Below, piece by piece: positions 1 through 5,479 of a DNA stretch of 5,479 nt. This DNA comes from Deltaproteobacteria bacterium (GTDB lineage: Bacteria > Desulfobacterota > DSM-4660 > Desulfatiglandales > HGW-15): contig JAFDIX010000238.1 in the NCBI GenBank assembly GCA_019307805.1, positions 1 to 5,479 on the forward strand, in the 5' to 3' direction. The translations under genes were made by a program, and so were the position numbers. How positions within the stretch are numbered: the stretch's first letter is position 1; each line of letters begins with the position of its first letter. The notes below the pieces were generated by a model. That model saw only the letters and a list, made by a program, of their open reading frames with translations, ran no database searches and had not been told where the DNA came from.

Positions 1-785
1 CTGTCTTCTGGAACCCCCTTGGGAGCCAAGACGATGCGGTCCATGGTCCCTACTGAGTACCCCATATCTTTAAGGAGAGGGACATCCGGCCATATTCTCT
101 TGTCCCCGGCGCTTGCGAGGATACGGACTTTATTGGCCTCTACAAGTGGCATGAGCACCGAGGGAAACATCATGCAGAAATCCCCATCACCGGCCAGAAG
201 GGCCTGAATAGCGGGTCCGCCCCCCTTATAGGGCACATAGGTGGCTTCAACGCCTGCCTTCATGAGAATCCTGGCACCGGGAACCATGGTCGCTCCCCAG
301 TTTCCGCTGGTCACGAAGATCATTCTGCCTTTTTGTGCTTTGCCGTAGGCCATGAGCTCATCCAGGGTCTTCCATGGCTTGTCAGACCGGACAGTGACGC
401 TTGAAGCGGCGTAGTTAAGACGGCAGACCGGCTTGAGATCTACCAGGGGATCGTAAGGCAGTTTTTCGACATGGGGTTGGAGTTGATCAACATAATTATG
501 AGAAAAAATCAGGGTATATCCGTCCGGCTTGGCTTTGATTGCCGCTGCGGTTCCCTTTTGGCCGCTGGCGCCGGGCATGAGTTTAACTACCATGGCCTGA
601 CCAAGGTAGGCCGGGATGACGCTGGTAAACACCCGGGCGTTGAGGTCATGGGAGCCTCCGGCACCCAATGGGATGATCAGTGTAATGGGTTTGCTGGGGT
701 ATTGATCCGCCAACACAGGTGCAGCGCTGATAAAAAACGCCATACATGCAACCAGGGCAAAAGAAAAGCATTTTCGAATAGACAT
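1..785 (-). CDS. tctC: TctC/Bug-family periplasmic solute-binding protein, second copy (3' end beyond window)
   Basis: This is a periplasmic receptor of a tripartite tricarboxylate transporter; it should bind a small carboxylate-like ligand and deliver it to TctA/TctB. The ATG at 783-785 follows a strong ribosome site (AAGGAGG at 791-797, five bases away). Residues 1-26 form a signal peptide ending in PVLA, with likely cleavage before D27. Family landmarks are the ligand loop PLGAGGSHD (39-47), PGASGQKGT (71-79) and PYKGGGPAIQALLAGDGDF (185-203). The frame stays open to the window edge, giving 261 codons plus 2 bases; a complete member is about 320 residues, so some 58 residues are missing only because the window ends. 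It is over 80% identical to the neighbour at 981-1940 after the signal peptide, without indels. Notable differences are C121 for Trp and C204 for Thr. It is separated from its paralogue by 195 bases that include a hairpin, so its expression may differ. The true ligand is unknown. Confidence 0.95.
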   Translation of the reverse strand, partial: MSIRKCFSFALVACMAFFISAAPVLADQYPSKPITLIIPLGAGGSHDLNARVFTSVIPAYLGQAMVVKLMPGASGQKGTAAAIKAKPDGYTLIFSHNYVDQLQPHVEKLPYDPLVDLKPVCRLNYAASSVTVRSDKPWKTLDELMAYGKAQKGRMIFVTSGNWGATMVPGARILMKAGVEATYVPYKGGGPAIQALLAGDGDFCMMFPSVLMPLVEANKVRILASAGDKRIWPDVPLLKDMGYSVGTMDRIVLAPKGVPED

Positions 786-843
786 ATCCTCCTCCTTCTT
801 TGAGTTTACCGGTTAAGAAGCTATTGTTCCTCACCAAAGTCCT

Positions 844-906
844 CTAAGTCGCCGGTATCACCTCCCCCCCTATTTGCTAAGAGTCTCAGACATTTGTTTT
901 TTGCCG
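844..906 (-). pseudogene. Fossil 3' end of a duplicated tctA
   Basis: Read on the minus strand, this stretch aligns codon for codon and without gaps to the last 21 codons of tctA (2004-2066), at about 63% base identity (40 of 63 by hand count). The stop falls at the same place (TAG at 844-846 against TAA at 2004-2006). Within 851-878, 21 of 28 bases match and all seven differences are transitions; ten consecutive bases (TGATACCGGC) are identical. The decoded tail QIGGEVIPAT corresponds to QAGEKMIPAP in tctA. Two in-frame stops interrupt it (TGA and TAG, replacing Ile500 and Glu503), so it is not translated as a tctA end. Spacing to the following Bug ATG is nearly the same in both copies (58 against 63 bases). 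Similarity fades above about 906. It is best explained as the relic of a duplication that covered tctA's 3' end and the Bug gene. Confidence 0.7.
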
Positions 907-916
907 CGATCATCAG

Positions 917-959
917 AAAAAGGTATGGGATGGGCATTCTCAAATGAAAATGCCCATCC
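917..959 (-). terminator. Hairpin with delayed T-run after the first Bug gene
   Basis: A perfect 11-bp inverted repeat, GGATGGGCATT (928-938) and AATGCCCATCC (949-959), encloses a 10-base loop. On the minus strand it begins 21 bases past the stop of the first Bug gene, and five T residues (921-917) follow after a six-base gap. That layout suggests a partial intrinsic terminator or an RNA-stabilising hairpin that lowers expression of the second Bug gene relative to the first. The gap before the T-run weakens a pure terminator reading. On the plus strand no T-run follows, so it is unlikely to serve that direction. Confidence 0.55.
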
Positions 960-980
960 TATGGTTGAAACGTAATGCTA

Positions 981-1940
981 TTATCCCCCGGTCAATTGTT
1001 TGACCAATACCTTAAATTCCTTCTGCTGCTGTATACGGACCTTGTCGTAATCAGGGCCATCCATATACTCCATATTTTCGCCAATCCTCTTCATCAGCTT
1101 CTTGAAGGTCTTATCCTTGTAAAGCTGCTTAAATGCGTTTCTGAGAATCACCATCCTGTCTTCCGGTACCCCTTTCGGCGCTAAAATGATTCGATCCATG
1201 GTGCCGACCTTGTATCCCAACTCGCTGAGTAGGGGAACATTCGGCCATATGCGTTTATCTCCGGCACTTGCAAGGACCCGGACCTTTCCTGCTTCCACAA
1301 GGGGCTTGATCACGGAGGGGAACATCAGGGTGAAGTCCCCATCACCTGCCAACAGGGCCTGGATGGCCGGTCCACCGCCTTTATAGGGGACATATGTCGC
1401 CTGCACACCTGCCTTGGTGAGGATCCTGGCTCCCGGTACCATAACCGCGCTCCAGTTGCCGCTGGTGGTAAAGATCATTTTGCCTTTTTGCTGTCTTCCA
1501 TACTCCAGAAGTTCATCCAGGGTTTTCCAGGGTTTGTCTGAACGAACAATAACACTTGCAGCGGCGTAGTTGAGGCGCCAGACTGTCTTGAGGTCCTTGA
1601 TTGGATCGTAGGGAAGTTTTTCAATCAGGGGCTGAAGTTGATCAATGTAGTTGTGTGTGAAGAGCAGTGTGTAACCGTCCGGTTTGGCTTTGATGGCTGC
1701 CGCTGTTCCGGTCTGGCCACCTGCTCCCGGCATGAGTTTCACTACCATGGCCTGGTTCAGATATGCGGGAATAACGCTGGTGAATACACGGGAATTGAGA
1801 TCATGGGAGCCTCCGGCACCCAATGGGATGATCAGTGTAATGGGTTTGCTGGGGTATTTACCCGCCAGCACAGGTAAGGAACTGCAAAGAAGCACCATGA
1901 ATGCAACCAGGACTAATAGAGTAAACTTTTTGACAAACAT
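981..1940 (-). CDS. tctC: TctC/Bug-family periplasmic solute-binding protein, first copy
   Basis: This is the complete 319-residue extracytoplasmic receptor of the TTT transporter encoded just upstream. The length is normal for the Bug family. The start ATG (1938-1940) has GGAGG at 1946-1950, five bases away. Residues 1-26 are a signal peptide (KK, hydrophobic core, PVLA) with likely cleavage before G27. C19 is not in a good lipobox (VLLC), so a soluble periplasmic protein is more likely than a lipoprotein. Ligand-site landmarks are PLGAGGSHD (39-47), PGAGGQTGT (71-79), TSGNW (159-163) and PYKGGGPAIQALLAGDGDF (185-203). The C-terminal part (about 262-319) is Lys-rich and helical. The gene lies 63 bases after tctA in the same direction, as expected for an operon. 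It is a close paralogue of the gene at 1-785. The substrate is not deducible; the tct name is at family level and does not show citrate use. Confidence 0.96.
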   Translation of the reverse strand: MFVKKFTLLVLVAFMVLLCSSLPVLAGKYPSKPITLIIPLGAGGSHDLNSRVFTSVIPAYLNQAMVVKLMPGAGGQTGTAAAIKAKPDGYTLLFTHNYIDQLQPLIEKLPYDPIKDLKTVWRLNYAAASVIVRSDKPWKTLDELLEYGRQQKGKMIFTTSGNWSAVMVPGARILTKAGVQATYVPYKGGGPAIQALLAGDGDFTLMFPSVIKPLVEAGKVRVLASAGDKRIWPNVPLLSELGYKVGTMDRIILAPKGVPEDRMVILRNAFKQLYKDKTFKKLMKRIGENMEYMDGPDYDKVRIQQQKEFKVLVKQLTGG

Positions 1941-2066
1941 ATTTCCCTCCCATTTAAAGTGTTATTAAAGAAACTATCTGACTCGACGGAAAACAAGTTA
2001 TTTTTACGGTGCCGGTATCATCTTCTCTCCTGCCTGCTCCGATTCTATGGCAGCCTTTTTCCGCCG
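1156..2066 (-). repeat. Duplication copy 1: intact tctA tail, spacer and Bug gene
   Basis: This is the partner of the block at 1-906, offset by 1160 bases at the tctA tail and 1155 bases at the Bug start because this spacer is five bases longer. Here the tctA tail is part of a functional gene. The matching portion ends at 1156 only because the other copy leaves the window there; the real repeat probably continues through the Bug stop at 981. Confidence 0.7.
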
Positions 2067-3545
2067 CAATTTTACGGTTCTCCACCACAAAAGGGCGGTC
2101 ATGATGGGTGTGAGGCCCAAAATGACTGCTGTGACAGGGCGCTCGATGAAAGTGTAATTCAGCAGGTCACCCCTGGCCAGATTCACGGTCTGCCCAAAGG
2201 AATATTCGAGCACAGGGCCCAGGATGTACCCCATGACCATGGGCGTGACATCAAAACTGAGCTTCTTGGCAACATACCCGAACATGCCGAAAAAGACCAG
2301 TATCAGCAGGTCAATGGGATCGGACCGGTATACGTAGGACCCTGCAAAGGCAAAAACGGCCGTGAGGGGGAGAAGTGCGGATTTTCGAATGGTTACCACC
2401 TTTGCAAACAGGGGGACCAGGACATACCCAAGGAACAGAAAAAGCAGATTGGCAACGAGCATGACGATAAGCAGGGCATATACCAGGGACCCCTGCTCGG
2501 CAAAGAGTTGCGGCCCGGGACGAAGCCCCTGCGCAATGAAGGCGCCGAGCAGGATGGCGGTGATCTTGTCGCCCGGGATACCAAGGGTGAGCAAGGGGAC
2601 TAGGGTCGGTCCATTCACTGCATTGTTCGCGGCCTCAGCCGCAGCCACTCCCTCAAGCTCACCCTTGCCAAAGGTTTCCGGGTGGTCCGAGGCATTTTTG
2701 GCAGCCGCATAGCCCACGAAGGCAGAAACCACCTGTCCCACCCCGGGGATGATGCCAAGGGTCGTTCCAATCCCGGTGGATCTGAATATGGTTTTCAAAC
2801 AACTGCGGAATTCTTTAAGCGTGAGTCTTTCACCGGACCTGGTAAGGTATTTTTTATCAATAAAGCCGCTGATCCCGCTCTCCACGGCACTCAGGATTTC
2901 CGGAATGGCAAAAAGTCCGATCAGCATCGGCAGAAGCGGTATACCGGATTTGATGGCAAACATGCCGAAGGTAAATCGGGACATGCCTCCAAGGGGGTCC
3001 TGGCCGATCATGGCAAAGAAAAGACCCGCACAACACATAATGAGTCCCTTGACAAAGACCCCGGAAGTTGTGGCTGATATGATGATGAGGCTCAGTAAAA
3101 TGATGGCTGCCAGTTCAGGGGGACCTATCTTCATGGCCAGTATGGCGATGGGGCCGATGAAAAGGATGGTAATGATGTCGCTGGAGAAGTCCCCGGTCAC
3201 CGAAGCAAAGAGTGCAATTTCCATGGCCTTTCTGGACTGCCCCTTTTTGGTGAGGGAAGGGCCGTCAAAGGTTGTTGCGACGGCAGCCCCGGTTCCGGGC
3301 ATGGATACTAAGATGGCGGGTATACTGCCCCCGTAAATACCCCCTTTGTAGACCCCTATGAGAAAAGGAATGCCGAGCATGGGATCCAGGAAAAAAGAGA
3401 TCGGCAGCAGCACGGCCATGGCCATGATGGTGGTAAAACCGGGAAGGGCCCCTACGATCATCCCCAGTATTAGGCCCAGGCTTACCATGCCAAAGGTATC
3501 CCATCGTAATACCATCGGCAGCCCTTCTAAAAAGCTCTCCCACAT
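2004..3545 (-). CDS. tctA: TctA, large permease subunit of a tripartite tricarboxylate transporter
   Basis: This integral inner-membrane protein of 513 residues is the normal size for the TctA family, with about ten to twelve hydrophobic segments. It forms the translocation path and takes substrate from the Bug receptor, driven by an ion gradient. Family motifs occur in two halves: GALPGFTT (32-39) with KGGIYGGS (67-74) and AILVSMPGT (77-85) in the first, and GIIPGVGQ (264-271), AAEAANNAVNG (302-312) and LGIPG (321-325) in the second. The repeated G-x-x-PG pattern reflects the internal two-fold repeat of these carriers. The C-terminus is a charged tail (KLRRKKAAIESEQ) after the last membrane helix. 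The chosen ATG (3543-3545) is followed by WESFLEGLPMVL, typical of family N-termini; the ribosome site is modest (GGAGAGG, about 11 bases upstream). tctB ends 65 bases before it. The tail's last codons recur as a relic at 844-906. Confidence 0.97.
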   Translation of the reverse strand: MWESFLEGLPMVLRWDTFGMVSLGLILGMIVGALPGFTTIMAMAVLLPISFFLDPMLGIPFLIGVYKGGIYGGSIPAILVSMPGTGAAVATTFDGPSLTKKGQSRKAMEIALFASVTGDFSSDIITILFIGPIAILAMKIGPPELAAIILLSLIIISATTSGVFVKGLIMCCAGLFFAMIGQDPLGGMSRFTFGMFAIKSGIPLLPMLIGLFAIPEILSAVESGISGFIDKKYLTRSGERLTLKEFRSCLKTIFRSTGIGTTLGIIPGVGQVVSAFVGYAAAKNASDHPETFGKGELEGVAAAEAANNAVNGPTLVPLLTLGIPGDKITAILLGAFIAQGLRPGPQLFAEQGSLVYALLIVMLVANLLFLFLGYVLVPLFAKVVTIRKSALLPLTAVFAFAGSYVYRSDPIDLLILVFFGMFGYVAKKLSFDVTPMVMGYILGPVLEYSFGQTVNLARGDLLNYTFIERPVTAVILGLTPIMTALLWWRTVKLRRKKAAIESEQAGEKMIPAP

Positions 3546-3610
3546 GTCTAAAAAAGCCTCTCCGTATCAGGTTGAAAGAGGAAACGCCCCATTATCAGTT
3601 TCGACGCTCT

Positions 3611-4114
3611 TTAGAAAAAGGGGAATTCCGGTAGAGAAACGGCTAAAAGGTGCGTGAACACGTAATAAATGCAAAGTGGCACAACAACGCTCACCACCAG
3701 GCCGATTAAAACATTTCGATTTCCGTAAAAGGTTGAGAGGGTGCCGGCCACCAGACAGCTTGCGAGTACAAATCCCAGGGGTTCAAAGAGTAAGGCGTAG
3801 GCAACAAAGACGATGAGCGAGGCAAATACCTTGAAATAGGCGTTTTTATTCACCTCTTTAAATAGATTCTTCTCGCTGATTTTGAAGCTGATGGCCAGAT
3901 ACCAGATGGACAGCACGATGGCGCTGAAGGTGGCCAACCGAGGAAACAGGGTAGGCTCCAATCCCATCAGAGCGCGGCCCATGATCAGCTTCGGCTTGGC
4001 AATCTGGTAAGGGACCAATATGAACATCACGGTCCAGAGGATAAGGAATATGATTGCCGTGACGGTATTAAAATTTATCTTTTCTCGCCAGGTGGTTTGG
4101 CCTTTCGCGTTCAT
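3611..4114 (-). CDS. tctB: TctB, small membrane subunit of a tripartite tricarboxylate transporter
   Basis: This 167-residue protein has four predicted membrane helices, at about residues 17-36, 60-77, 93-110 with 112-129 (a hairpin joined by EPLGF), and 134-157. This is the usual TctB topology and length. The motif FEPLGFVLAS (110-119) and the C-terminal YYVFTHLLAVSLPEF (150-164) are characteristic of the family. TctB partners TctA in the inner membrane; the genes are adjacent and in the usual order B, A, C. The ATG at 4112-4114 lies 22 bases after the cupin stop, with GGGGTAAGG just upstream, so the two genes are very likely cotranscribed and possibly translationally linked. TctB sequences diverge greatly; here the topology, the EPLGF motif and the context all agree. 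Confidence 0.94.
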   Translation of the reverse strand: MNAKGQTTWREKINFNTVTAIIFLILWTVMFILVPYQIAKPKLIMGRALMGLEPTLFPRLATFSAIVLSIWYLAISFKISEKNLFKEVNKNAYFKVFASLIVFVAYALLFEPLGFVLASCLVAGTLSTFYGNRNVLIGLVVSVVVPLCIYYVFTHLLAVSLPEFPFF

Positions 4115-4136
4115 GCCTTACCCCAAACAGTTTATT

Positions 4137-4610
4137 TTATTCTTCATCCCAGCCCTTGGGCGGGTAATCATTTTCCGAGTCATCAATAAAGACAATCCGG
4201 GCCGCTTCCTTGGAGGGAACACCCCCATAGGCGAATACGAGTACGACTTCTTCCGTCCTGCTCGCATTGGCCACACCGTGTATCGTCCCTTCCGGTGCAT
4301 AGACAAAGGTCCCTGGAGGGCACCTTATAATTTCTGCTTCAGGCCCCAGTAAAAGGGTCATGGTACCCTCAATGATATACATGGAGGCTTCGGCATTGGC
4401 ATGCACGTGCCGCTCATTGGCGGTGTGCGGGGGAATGACCGTTCTTCCCATGCTGATTCTTTTAGAACCGCATACCGCTCCATTGACTCCGAAATTAATT
4501 TCCAGCCCCTTTTCGTACTTGGTGTCCGTAACCACCTCGGTATAGTGTCCGGTACGGGGAGAAGGGATTACAGTCTTCGCTACGTCTTCCAGCTTTACAT
4601 ACTCGGCCAT
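4137..4610 (-). CDS. Small single-domain cupin, putative metal-binding protein
   Basis: This 157-residue protein has one conserved beta-barrel cupin domain. Cupin motif 1 is seen at 61-82 with H68, H70 and E74 followed by YIIEG, and motif 2 at 100-115, GTFVYAPEGTIHGVAN, with H111. The four usual metal ligands (two His, Glu, His) are all present, so it should bind a divalent metal. There is no signal peptide or membrane segment, so it is cytoplasmic. It is the first gene of the transporter operon, 22 bases before tctB. Cupins of this size include dioxygenases, isomerases, decarboxylases, lyases and ligand sensors, and the sequence does not tell which. The context suggests action on, or sensing of, the imported compound (inference). 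The ATG at 4608-4610 has AAAGGGTG about 8 bases upstream. The acidic C-terminus (IDDSENDYPP, then GWDEE) lies beyond the barrel. Confidence 0.9.
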   Translation of the reverse strand: MAEYVKLEDVAKTVIPSPRTGHYTEVVTDTKYEKGLEINFGVNGAVCGSKRISMGRTVIPPHTANERHVHANAEASMYIIEGTMTLLLGPEAEIIRCPPGTFVYAPEGTIHGVANASRTEEVVLVFAYGGVPSKEAARIVFIDDSENDYPPKGWDEE

Positions 4611-4681
4611 AATTATTCACCCTTTCTTTGGCTTGAAGTTTTTGATGTCGGTCAGGAATGGAAAAATGATATATAAATATA

Positions 4682-4760
4682 AACCCCTGTTACCAGGGAA
4701 GAAGATCAACAGGGTTATGCTATATACCCAAAAAGTATCGAAGTCCAGAGTGAACCCTGG
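4682..4760 (-). promoter_or_regulatory. Two stem-loops in the presumed 5' leader of the cupin-tct operon
   Basis: Read on the minus strand, the first hairpin is CCAGGG-TTCA-CTCTGG (4760-4745): six pairs, one of them G-U, closing a four-base loop. The second pairs AACCCTGTT (4716-4708) with AACAGGGGTT (4691-4682): nine pairs with one bulged G around a 16-base loop. An A/T-rich tract containing ATTTTT follows. If transcription starts near 4781, both lie in a leader of about 170 bases ahead of the cupin ATG. Overlapping CCCTGG/CCAGGG words would permit alternative pairings, as in attenuators. I do not recognise a known riboswitch class. A leader RNA, an attenuator or a dispersed repeat are all possible. 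Confidence 0.35.
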
Positions 4761-4787
4761 TGTGAGCTTTGGGATGGGTAACTCCGA

Positions 4788-4816
4788 AACTTAGCCCATG
4801 GGTCATATGCTGTCAA
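4788..4816 (-). promoter_or_regulatory. Candidate sigma-70-type promoter for the cupin-tct operon with overlapping dyad
   Basis: On the minus strand a perfect TTGACA (4816-4811) is followed after exactly 17 bases by TAAGTT (4793-4788), which matches only three of six -10 positions. A dyad, ATGGGCTAA / TTACCCAT (4799-4774, one bulged C), covers the -10 and part of the spacer, and CCCATGGG (4795-4802) is a perfect palindrome. A weak -10 combined with an overlapping dyad is what one expects of a regulated promoter with a protein-binding operator. An alternative start uses the TATAAT at 4859-4854, which lacks a recognisable -35. No experiment supports either. Confidence 0.35.
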
Positions 4817-4991
4817 GAAAATATATTCAGTGTTAGAGAAATTCTTCACATACATTATATCTATCATTAAAACAAATACTTACAAATTGCCATATTTTAT
4901 AAAATGACTTATTGGAGAAATGTTTTCATTAAGATTAAACAAGAATTTGATGTTGCAGAATATGCAATTCCAACGGGCAGCCGTATTTTCA

Positions 4992-5479
4992 TTATTCTTG
5001 GGTTTCGTTTACGATGGGAACATCCATGAGTGAACCCCACTCGGTCCATGAGCCCTCATAGACCCTTACCCGCGGATATCCAAGCAGATATTTGGCAACG
5101 AACCATCCCAGGGTACCCCTGTGGCTTAACCGGCAATAACAGACAATCTCCTTGTCAGGGGTGGCACCGACCTTTTCATAGGTTTCTCGAATGTGTTTCA
5201 AGGGCATGAAGGTTTCATCCTCTTTCAAAAGCTCCGTATAAAAAAGATGCATTGCGCCCGGGATATGCCCTTTTCTTACGGCACCGTAGTCAAATTCGAA
5301 CCAGGCAGGGGATACCCTTTCTCCCAGGAACTCTTCCGGGGTTCTCAGATCCAAAAGGACCCTGTCCGGGTCATCAAGACCCTCCAAAATCTCTTGCCGC
5401 CCGATGCGGCTGCTTTCATCCGATGGGCGAACAGCATAGGTTGTGGGCACAAAGGTGGGGATCTCCTTTGTCAGGGGCC
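4992..5479 (-). CDS. Rhodanese-domain sulfurtransferase, C-terminal domain (5' end beyond window)
   Basis: This is probably the C-terminal, catalytic domain of a tandem-rhodanese thiosulfate/3-mercaptopyruvate-type sulfurtransferase, which moves sulfane sulfur through a cysteine persulfide. The frame is open to the window edge. An in-frame GTG at 5448-5450 could start a 152-residue single-domain protein, with AAGGAG 13 bases upstream. The nine codons before it (PLTKEIPTF) resemble the linker between the two domains in this family, so truncation by the window is preferred. Numbering from that GTG: LLDLRTPEEFLGE (32-44), GHIPGAMHLF (61-70), the active-site loop with catalytic C106 in CRLSHR (106-111), and GSWTEWGS (133-140), a hallmark of tandem sulfurtransferases. 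It is on the same strand as the cupin but 381 bases away, so it probably belongs to another transcript. A sulfur link to the transporter's substrate cannot be shown. Confidence 0.9.
   Translation of the reverse strand, partial: PLTKEIPTFVPTTYAVRPSDESSRIGRQEILEGLDDPDRVLLDLRTPEEFLGERVSPAWFEFDYGAVRKGHIPGAMHLFYTELLKEDETFMPLKHIRETYEKVGATPDKEIVCYCRLSHRGTLGWFVAKYLLGYPRVRVYEGSWTEWGSLMDVPIVNETQE

Larger units (their letters stand above)
1..906 (-). repeat. Duplication copy 2: tctA tail relic, spacer and Bug gene
   Basis: The whole block aligns in order with 1156-2066: tctA tail (844-906), spacer, then the Bug gene. The coding part has kept over 80% protein identity, while the tctA tail has decayed with internal stops. 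In the spacer, ATAGCTTCTTAA matches ATAGTTTCTTTAA in the other copy, so non-coding homology is also still visible. The left boundary lies beyond the window. Confidence 0.7.
4611..4991. other. 381-base intergenic spacer with no supported gene
   Basis: No plausible coding sequence was found here on either strand. The half nearest the sulfurtransferase (about 4801-4991) is strongly AT-rich and contains a 12-base palindrome, ATTTTATAAAAT (4894-4905), a small TTGCA/TGCAA hairpin (4953-4967) and, read on the minus strand, a perfect TATAAT (4854-4859) without a good -35. No convincing terminator follows the sulfurtransferase. The half nearest the cupin (about 4680-4802) has higher GC and is rich in inverted repeats, described separately. 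The sharp change in composition at about 4800 suggests two different kinds of sequence joined here. Confidence 0.8.

Noticed and set aside
646..837. Small minus-strand frame overlapping the second Bug start
   Set aside because: It overlaps the signal-peptide region of the Bug gene in another frame, and the Bug gene has the stronger ribosome site and clear homology to its neighbour.
1884..1886. Possible lipoprotein cysteine (C19) in the first Bug protein
   Set aside because: The preceding residues VLL do not fit a lipobox, and a standard cleavage site after PVLA lies seven residues later.
1959..2603. 214-codon open frame on the plus strand
   Set aside because: It lies almost wholly antisense to tctA, whose membrane motifs are unmistakable. 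Its product is rich in Gly, Gln and charged residues with no family resemblance, and the openness follows from tctA codon use.
2749..3336. 195-codon plus-strand open frame
   Set aside because: It is antisense to tctA; the Met- and Ser-rich product is a typical reverse-strand artefact.
3546..3610. CCTCT/AGAGG repeat in the tctB-tctA gap
   Set aside because: Five pairs around a 16-base loop is within chance expectation, and nothing suggests regulation here.
4020..4352. Plus-strand frame across the tctB/cupin junction
   Set aside because: It is antisense to two well-supported genes and its product has no recognisable features.
4953..4967. Small TTGCA/TGCAA hairpin after the sulfurtransferase gene
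   Set aside because: The five-pair, AT-rich stem has no following T-run, so it is not a credible terminator.
1..5479. CRISPR array, tRNA, rRNA, insertion sequence or prophage genes
   Set aside because: No regularly spaced repeats, tRNA-like cloverleaf, transposase-like protein or terminal inverted repeats were found on reading both strands.

Overview
The window carries one continuous gene set, all on the minus strand. Read in transcription order (high to low coordinates) it holds: the end of a sulfurtransferase (5479-4992), a 381-base spacer, a small cupin (4610-4137), TctB (4114-3611), TctA (3545-2004), a periplasmic TctC/Bug solute-binding protein (1940-981), and a second, closely related Bug protein (785 to beyond position 1). 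The core is a tripartite tricarboxylate transporter (TTT) operon: a large membrane permease (TctA), a small four-helix membrane subunit (TctB) and two periplasmic receptors. The organism is a Gram-negative bacterium, because Bug proteins with signal peptides work in a periplasm. Coding GC is moderate (about 50% by eye) and the spacers are AT-rich. The protein style recalls sulfate-reducing or syntrophic Desulfobacterota, but that is an impression and no taxonomic marker is present.

How it should work: a Bug protein captures a small carboxylate-type ligand in the periplasm and hands it to TctA/TctB, which import it using an ion gradient. The cupin at the head of the operon keeps a full set of metal-binding residues, so it may act on the imported compound or sense it. 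The substrate cannot be read from the sequence. The sulfurtransferase lies upstream across a large spacer and may be a separate transcription unit.

The most informative observation is in the gap between the two Bug genes. The two receptors are over 80% identical after the signal peptide, with no indel across the 261 shared codons. The duplication also runs upstream of the Bug start: positions 844-906 align without gaps, codon by codon, to the last 21 codons of tctA, with the stop codon in the same place but with internal stops. This looks like the fossil 3' end of a second tctA, so the duplicated unit was larger than the receptor gene. A strong hairpin (928-959) sits at the junction.

The 4611-4991 spacer contains a TTGACA box with a weak -10, a dyad overlapping that promoter, and two further stem-loops that would lie in the 5' leader of the operon. 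This is a candidate cis-regulatory leader. No tRNA, rRNA, CRISPR array, insertion sequence or phage gene was seen. Apart from the duplication remnant and the leader, this is an ordinary transporter operon, and I see no convincing new defence or mobile system.
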